Origin: Enterobacter oligotrophicus | GTDB lineage: Bacteria; Pseudomonadota; Gammaproteobacteria; Enterobacterales; Enterobacteriaceae | NCBI RefSeq assembly: GCF_009176645.1 | Contig: NZ_AP019007.1 | Coordinates: 2,294,001 to 2,358,000, forward strand | Direction: 5' to 3' | Length of the DNA stretch: 64,000 nt | Part shown: piece after piece, positions 61,530 through 64,000 of the stretch | Layout: every line of letters starts with the position of its first letter | How positions within the stretch are numbered: position 1 is the stretch's first letter | Translations under genes and position numbers: made by a program | Notes under the pieces: generated by a model | The model's input: the letters and a program-made list of their open reading frames with translations, nothing else | What the model was told of the DNA's origin: nothing | Databases searched by the model: none

Positions 61530-61866
61530 ATGTGGACGGTACTGTTCAGTAAGGTGTTCGAGCCATGGTTGCATGAACAGGAAGAGGGATTACAGGAAAA
61601 GTGTTGGCAGACCTGTTGAACCTGCAAAACTATGGGCCTCGTCTTCCTCGTCCGTATGCGGCGGATACCGTTAAAGGTTCACGGTATAAGAATATGAAGG
61701 AGTTACGTATTTAGTTCGAGCTTTCTTCGCTTTTGATCCTGTACGTCAGGCCATTGTGCTGTGCGCAGGAGACAAAAGTCACGACAACACTTTTTATGAA
61801 CGACTTATCCGTATCGCTGATGGCGAATTTTCTCTTCATCTGGCAACTCTGGAGGCAACAAAGTGA
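61530..61866 (+). pseudogene. Broken HigB/RelE-type toxin
   Basis: Read in pieces, this encodes a type II mRNA-interferase-like toxin (phage-derived Gp49-like/HigB family). It starts MWTVLFSKVFEPWLHEQEEG. The reading frame then breaks after CAGGAAAAG (near 61600), where one base appears lost: the next frame reads VLADLLNLQNYGPRL and ADTVKGSRYKNMKELRI. A TAG follows at 61711-61713, and after a gap RAFFAFDPVRQAIVLCAGDK and FYERLIRIADGEF continue in another frame to a TGA at 61864. The toxin is inactive. Its end overlaps the antitoxin start (GTGA). Confidence 0.82.
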
Positions 61867-62162
61867 AAACCTTAAATGAAGTGATTGCATCCCGCACACC
61901 GGAAAGCCAGAAGCGCATCAAGGAAATGGGCGATGAAATGATTCTGGAAACCGGGCTTCAAATGATGCGTGAAGAGTTGAGGCTATCGCAAAAATATGTG
62001 GCTCAGGCAATGGGTATTAGCCAGCCAGCCATCACTCAACTGGAGCAACGGGGTAATGAACTGAAAATTGCCACGCTCAAGCGTTATATTGAAGCCATGG
62101 GAGGAAAACTCAGCATTGATGTTGAACTTCCCACCGGAAAGCGTGTGGCATTTCATATCTAG
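61863..62162 (+). CDS. HigA-type antitoxin, XRE helix-turn-helix
   Basis: A 99-residue DNA-binding antitoxin. MKTLNEVIASRTPESQKRI is followed by LRLSQKYVAQAMGISQPAITQLEQ, a Cro/CI-type helix-turn-helix, and IATLKRYIEAMGGKLSIDVEL. The start is GTG at 61863, overlapping the end of the toxin remnant by 4 bases, the usual coupling of HigBA pairs in which the toxin comes first. With its partner broken it survives as an orphan. Confidence 0.85.
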   Translation: MKTLNEVIASRTPESQKRIKEMGDEMILETGLQMMREELRLSQKYVAQAMGISQPAITQLEQRGNELKIATLKRYIEAMGGKLSIDVELPTGKRVAFHI

Positions 62163-62263
62163 AAAGATTGAAAAGTATTGTATTGCGAGCCCCGTGATTA
62201 ACCATGCAATCTCATACCCAGCAACGGAAACGGCTACCGTTTCCGGCACCCAGTCAAACCGAG

Positions 62264-63262
62264 CTACGCTTTCACCTCCATCACCGCATACACCCCATCT
62301 TTCGGCACTACCACGGTGACATTCTCCACCGGTACGCCCGCCGCGATGTGGATATCCTGCAGTTGCTGCAAAGTGCGCGGGAAGATAGGTTCCCAGCCAA
62401 TACAACGCAAAACAAAGTCTATTTGCGGGCTGCTGGTCAACATATTGGACACAACCATCGCTCCTCCGGGCTTCACCAGCCTCAGGGCGCGTTGCAGGAA
62501 AATCACCGCATCGGTGTCGTTGAAATATTCGAAAATCCCCAGCGCGTCCACCAGCTCGGCCTGATGCTCACCCAGTTCAAGTAATAAATCTTCATTGCGC
62601 ACCAGGGTATGGACCAAATCACGCCTGAGCAACGTCAGTTGTTCACCCACGGTAAGCCCCTCCTGAGCCGCCATGGTTTCGGCCCAATCCAGCGCAACAG
62701 GATCTTTATCTACCAGCGATAAAAACACCTTCTGCCCGTCAAGCGTTGCGTTACGCAGCGCCTCCAGCACGGGGATCGCCGCCCCGCTCGCCAGGCTCAC
62801 CCAGTTGTTTTCGCTGTCGTTGTGGATGTATTTTTCAACCAACATACTGAGCACCTTCGCGCGGGAACGTACACCGATGGCGTCGTTGGCATGGATAAAC
62901 CACTGGCGGCTTTCGCTGTCCATTTTTGTGCCTTCAGGGAGCCGTTCTTCGAGCGGGTTTTGCACCACAAAGAGCGCCAGCGCGCCTGGTACAAGCCGGG
63001 CGCGCCAGGCGGCCAGTGCGGGACGGTGGCGAAAAGCCTGTTCTGAAAAGTGATGTTGAGGGATCAAAACCGGCAGTCCTCCCTCTTCGTATTCACGGAG
63101 AGGCGGCTCCAGATCCGGGTTCGCTTTCAGGGCCTGATCAATCGCGTTGATCTCACGGGTTACGTCATCTTTCATCGGCCACTGGTCGCTGACATCGGGA
63201 AACGCCGCGCTATAAATGGTCATGTTTGCAGGTGCAGTACCGCGATACGGTTGCCAGTTCAT
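62264..63262 (-). CDS. Class I SAM-dependent methyltransferase-like protein
   Basis: A cytoplasmic protein of 332 residues. The Rossmann-like segment NWVSLASGAAIPVLEAL replaces a classic GxGxG loop, followed by VFLSLVDKDPVALDWAE with the acidic residue expected to bind the ribose of S-adenosylmethionine, VDALGIFEYFND and LVKPGGAMVVSNML. This is the usual layout of a methyltransferase. The 120-residue N-terminus is not recognised. ATG at 63262 follows a GGGGGAA site. The substrate is unknown. Confidence 0.75.
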   Translation of the reverse strand: MNWQPYRGTAPANMTIYSAAFPDVSDQWPMKDDVTREINAIDQALKANPDLEPPLREYEEGGLPVLIPQHHFSEQAFRHRPALAAWRARLVPGALALFVVQNPLEERLPEGTKMDSESRQWFIHANDAIGVRSRAKVLSMLVEKYIHNDSENNWVSLASGAAIPVLEALRNATLDGQKVFLSLVDKDPVALDWAETMAAQEGLTVGEQLTLLRRDLVHTLVRNEDLLLELGEHQAELVDALGIFEYFNDTDAVIFLQRALRLVKPGGAMVVSNMLTSSPQIDFVLRCIGWEPIFPRTLQQLQDIHIAAGVPVENVTVVVPKDGVYAVMEVKA

Positions 63263-63400
63263 CTCGTTCCCCCTTTGGCCATTAACGGAAGTCTACTTAC
63301 CCGACCGTTTTTTTACCCTAAGAAGAAAGCACGAGATAACGCGCTTAATTTTCACCCGCAGGGTGTCGCTTTGGTCTGGTAAGAGACCGGAGCAATATGA

Positions 63401-63838
63401 ATGAAAAAACTCACCTTCCTGCTGTTACTGCCGCTGCTGCTGAGCGGCTGTGCCGCTATCGTTGGCAATAATGAAGAGACAATCACGATCAACAGCCAAC
63501 CGGCTAACGCATTCTTTATCATCGCGGACCAGAGCGGCAGGATCATCACAACAGGTAACACGCCAAAAACCGTCACGCTGAAGAAAGCGGACGGGAGTTA
63601 TTTCGGCAAGCGCGAGTACACGCTCACGGTGAAACAGGACGGGTATTACTCATTGATAATGCCGCTGGAGACGCGCTTTAGCCACTGGTACACACTGGGC
63701 AATGTTATCTTCCTGGGCGTGCCGGGCTGGTTGATTGTCGATCCGTTCTTCGGCGGCATGTACACCTTCAAAACCGATACCCTTAACGCCGTGCTCCGTC
63801 CATGCCCGTCGGGGCCGTTTAACTACATGTGTACTTAA
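63401..63838 (+). CDS. Small conserved lipoprotein
   Basis: A 145-residue protein with a lipoprotein signal peptide: MKKLTFLLLLPLLLSGC, lipobox LSGC with Cys at 17. The body has a PEGA-like beta region (INSQPANAFFIIADQSG, YTLTVKQDGY) and ends with a hydrophobic LGVPGWLIVDPFFGG and two cysteines. Probably outer-membrane attached; function unknown. It converges on the AraC-family gene and the stops overlap by 3 bases. Confidence 0.82.
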   Translation: MKKLTFLLLLPLLLSGCAAIVGNNEETITINSQPANAFFIIADQSGRIITTGNTPKTVTLKKADGSYFGKREYTLTVKQDGYYSLIMPLETRFSHWYTLGNVIFLGVPGWLIVDPFFGGMYTFKTDTLNAVLRPCPSGPFNYMCT

Positions 63839-64000
63839 CTCTGCGACGTGCGCCAGACGCCTGGCGTGCGGCCGTATTCCGTCTGAAAATGACGAATAAA
63901 ATGCGCACAGTCGCTAAAGCCCATCCGCAGGGCAATGTCCGTAACGCTTTGTTGGGAATTTTTTAATAACCAACAGGCATAGCGCAGCCTGGCACTGCGG
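63835..64000 (-). CDS. AraC-family transcriptional regulator (C-terminal part only)
   Basis: The leftward frame entering at base 64000 ends at 63835 and encodes the second helix-turn-helix of an AraC/XylS domain: YACWLLKNSQQSVTDIALRM, then GFSDCAHFIRHFQTEYGRTP and GVWR. The rest of the gene, including the sensing domain, lies outside the window. Target genes unknown. Confidence 0.85.
   Translation of the reverse strand, partial: RSARLRYACWLLKNSQQSVTDIALRMGFSDCAHFIRHFQTEYGRTPGVWRTSQS

Noticed and set aside
61392..61619. Open frame of 75 codons before higA
   Set aside because: Its second half is the first part of the broken HigB toxin; the first half is intergenic and has no ribosome site.
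60100..64000. Direct repeat of the selC 3' end as an attachment site
   Set aside because: No second copy of the GATCTTCCGCC end was seen downstream within the window.

Overview
The window looks like a chromosomal segment of a member of the Enterobacteriaceae close to Enterobacter, Lelliottia or Kosakonia. Gene order and protein sequences follow the Escherichia coli rep-ppiC region in outline and then the cysE-to-selC region closely. The lipopolysaccharide (LPS) core cluster, however, is of the Klebsiella/Enterobacter kind: waaQ, a WabG-like transferase and a waaA-waaE-coaD end. No plasmid or phage backbone, insertion sequence or CRISPR array was seen.

Layout. Positions 1-9561: rep (its last codons lie outside the window), ppiC, the leftward run cysE-gpsA-secB-grxC-yibN, then the rightward run gpmM-envC-yibQ. 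Positions 9573-12746: a leftward glycosyltransferase at the place where E. coli carries yibD, then kbl-tdh. Positions 12962-27264: the LPS core locus (hldD, waaF, waaC, waaQ, two GT4-like transferases in convergent orientation, the ligase waaL, a WaaH-like transferase, an unassigned transferase-like gene, a sulfatase-fold membrane enzyme, waaA, waaE) ending in coaD. Positions 27267-34483: mutM, rpmG, rpmB, radC, coaBC, dut, slmA, pyrE, rph, yicC. Positions 34658-40814: yicG flanked by two envelope-modification genes, an OafA-type O-acyltransferase and an EptA-like transferase, followed by leftward ligB. Positions 41066-50250: gmk, rpoZ-spoT-trmH-recG, xanP and yicH, with no gltS between recG and xanP. 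Positions 50507-55939: a very large inverse autotransporter (intimin/invasin family) with about 12 Ig-like repeats. Positions 55990-59715: the alpha-xyloside genes yicJ-yicI.

The selC tRNA for selenocysteine lies at 60005-60099. Downstream is a small mosaic without an integrase: a DUF6680-type protein, a ribbon-helix-helix repressor with palindromic candidate operators, a SymE-type toxin with a possible antisense RNA, a broken HigB-type toxin and an intact HigA antitoxin. The window ends with a methyltransferase-like gene, a small lipoprotein and the last part of an AraC-family regulator.

How the genes work together: the dominant theme is the cell envelope. Heptose synthesis (hldD), inner-core assembly (waaA, waaC, waaF, waaQ), outer-core transferases, O-antigen ligation (waaL), candidate phosphoethanolamine transfer, O-acylation, septal hydrolase activation (envC), protein export (secB), an AsmA-like protein (yicH) and a giant adhesin all sit here. 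They are interleaved with housekeeping functions in nucleotide metabolism (dut, pyrE, gmk, xanP), coenzyme A synthesis (coaD, coaBC), DNA repair (mutM, recG, rep, ligB), translation (rpmB, rpmG, trmH, rph) and the stringent response (spoT). The accessory additions are the two genes flanking yicG, the autotransporter, and the block after selC.
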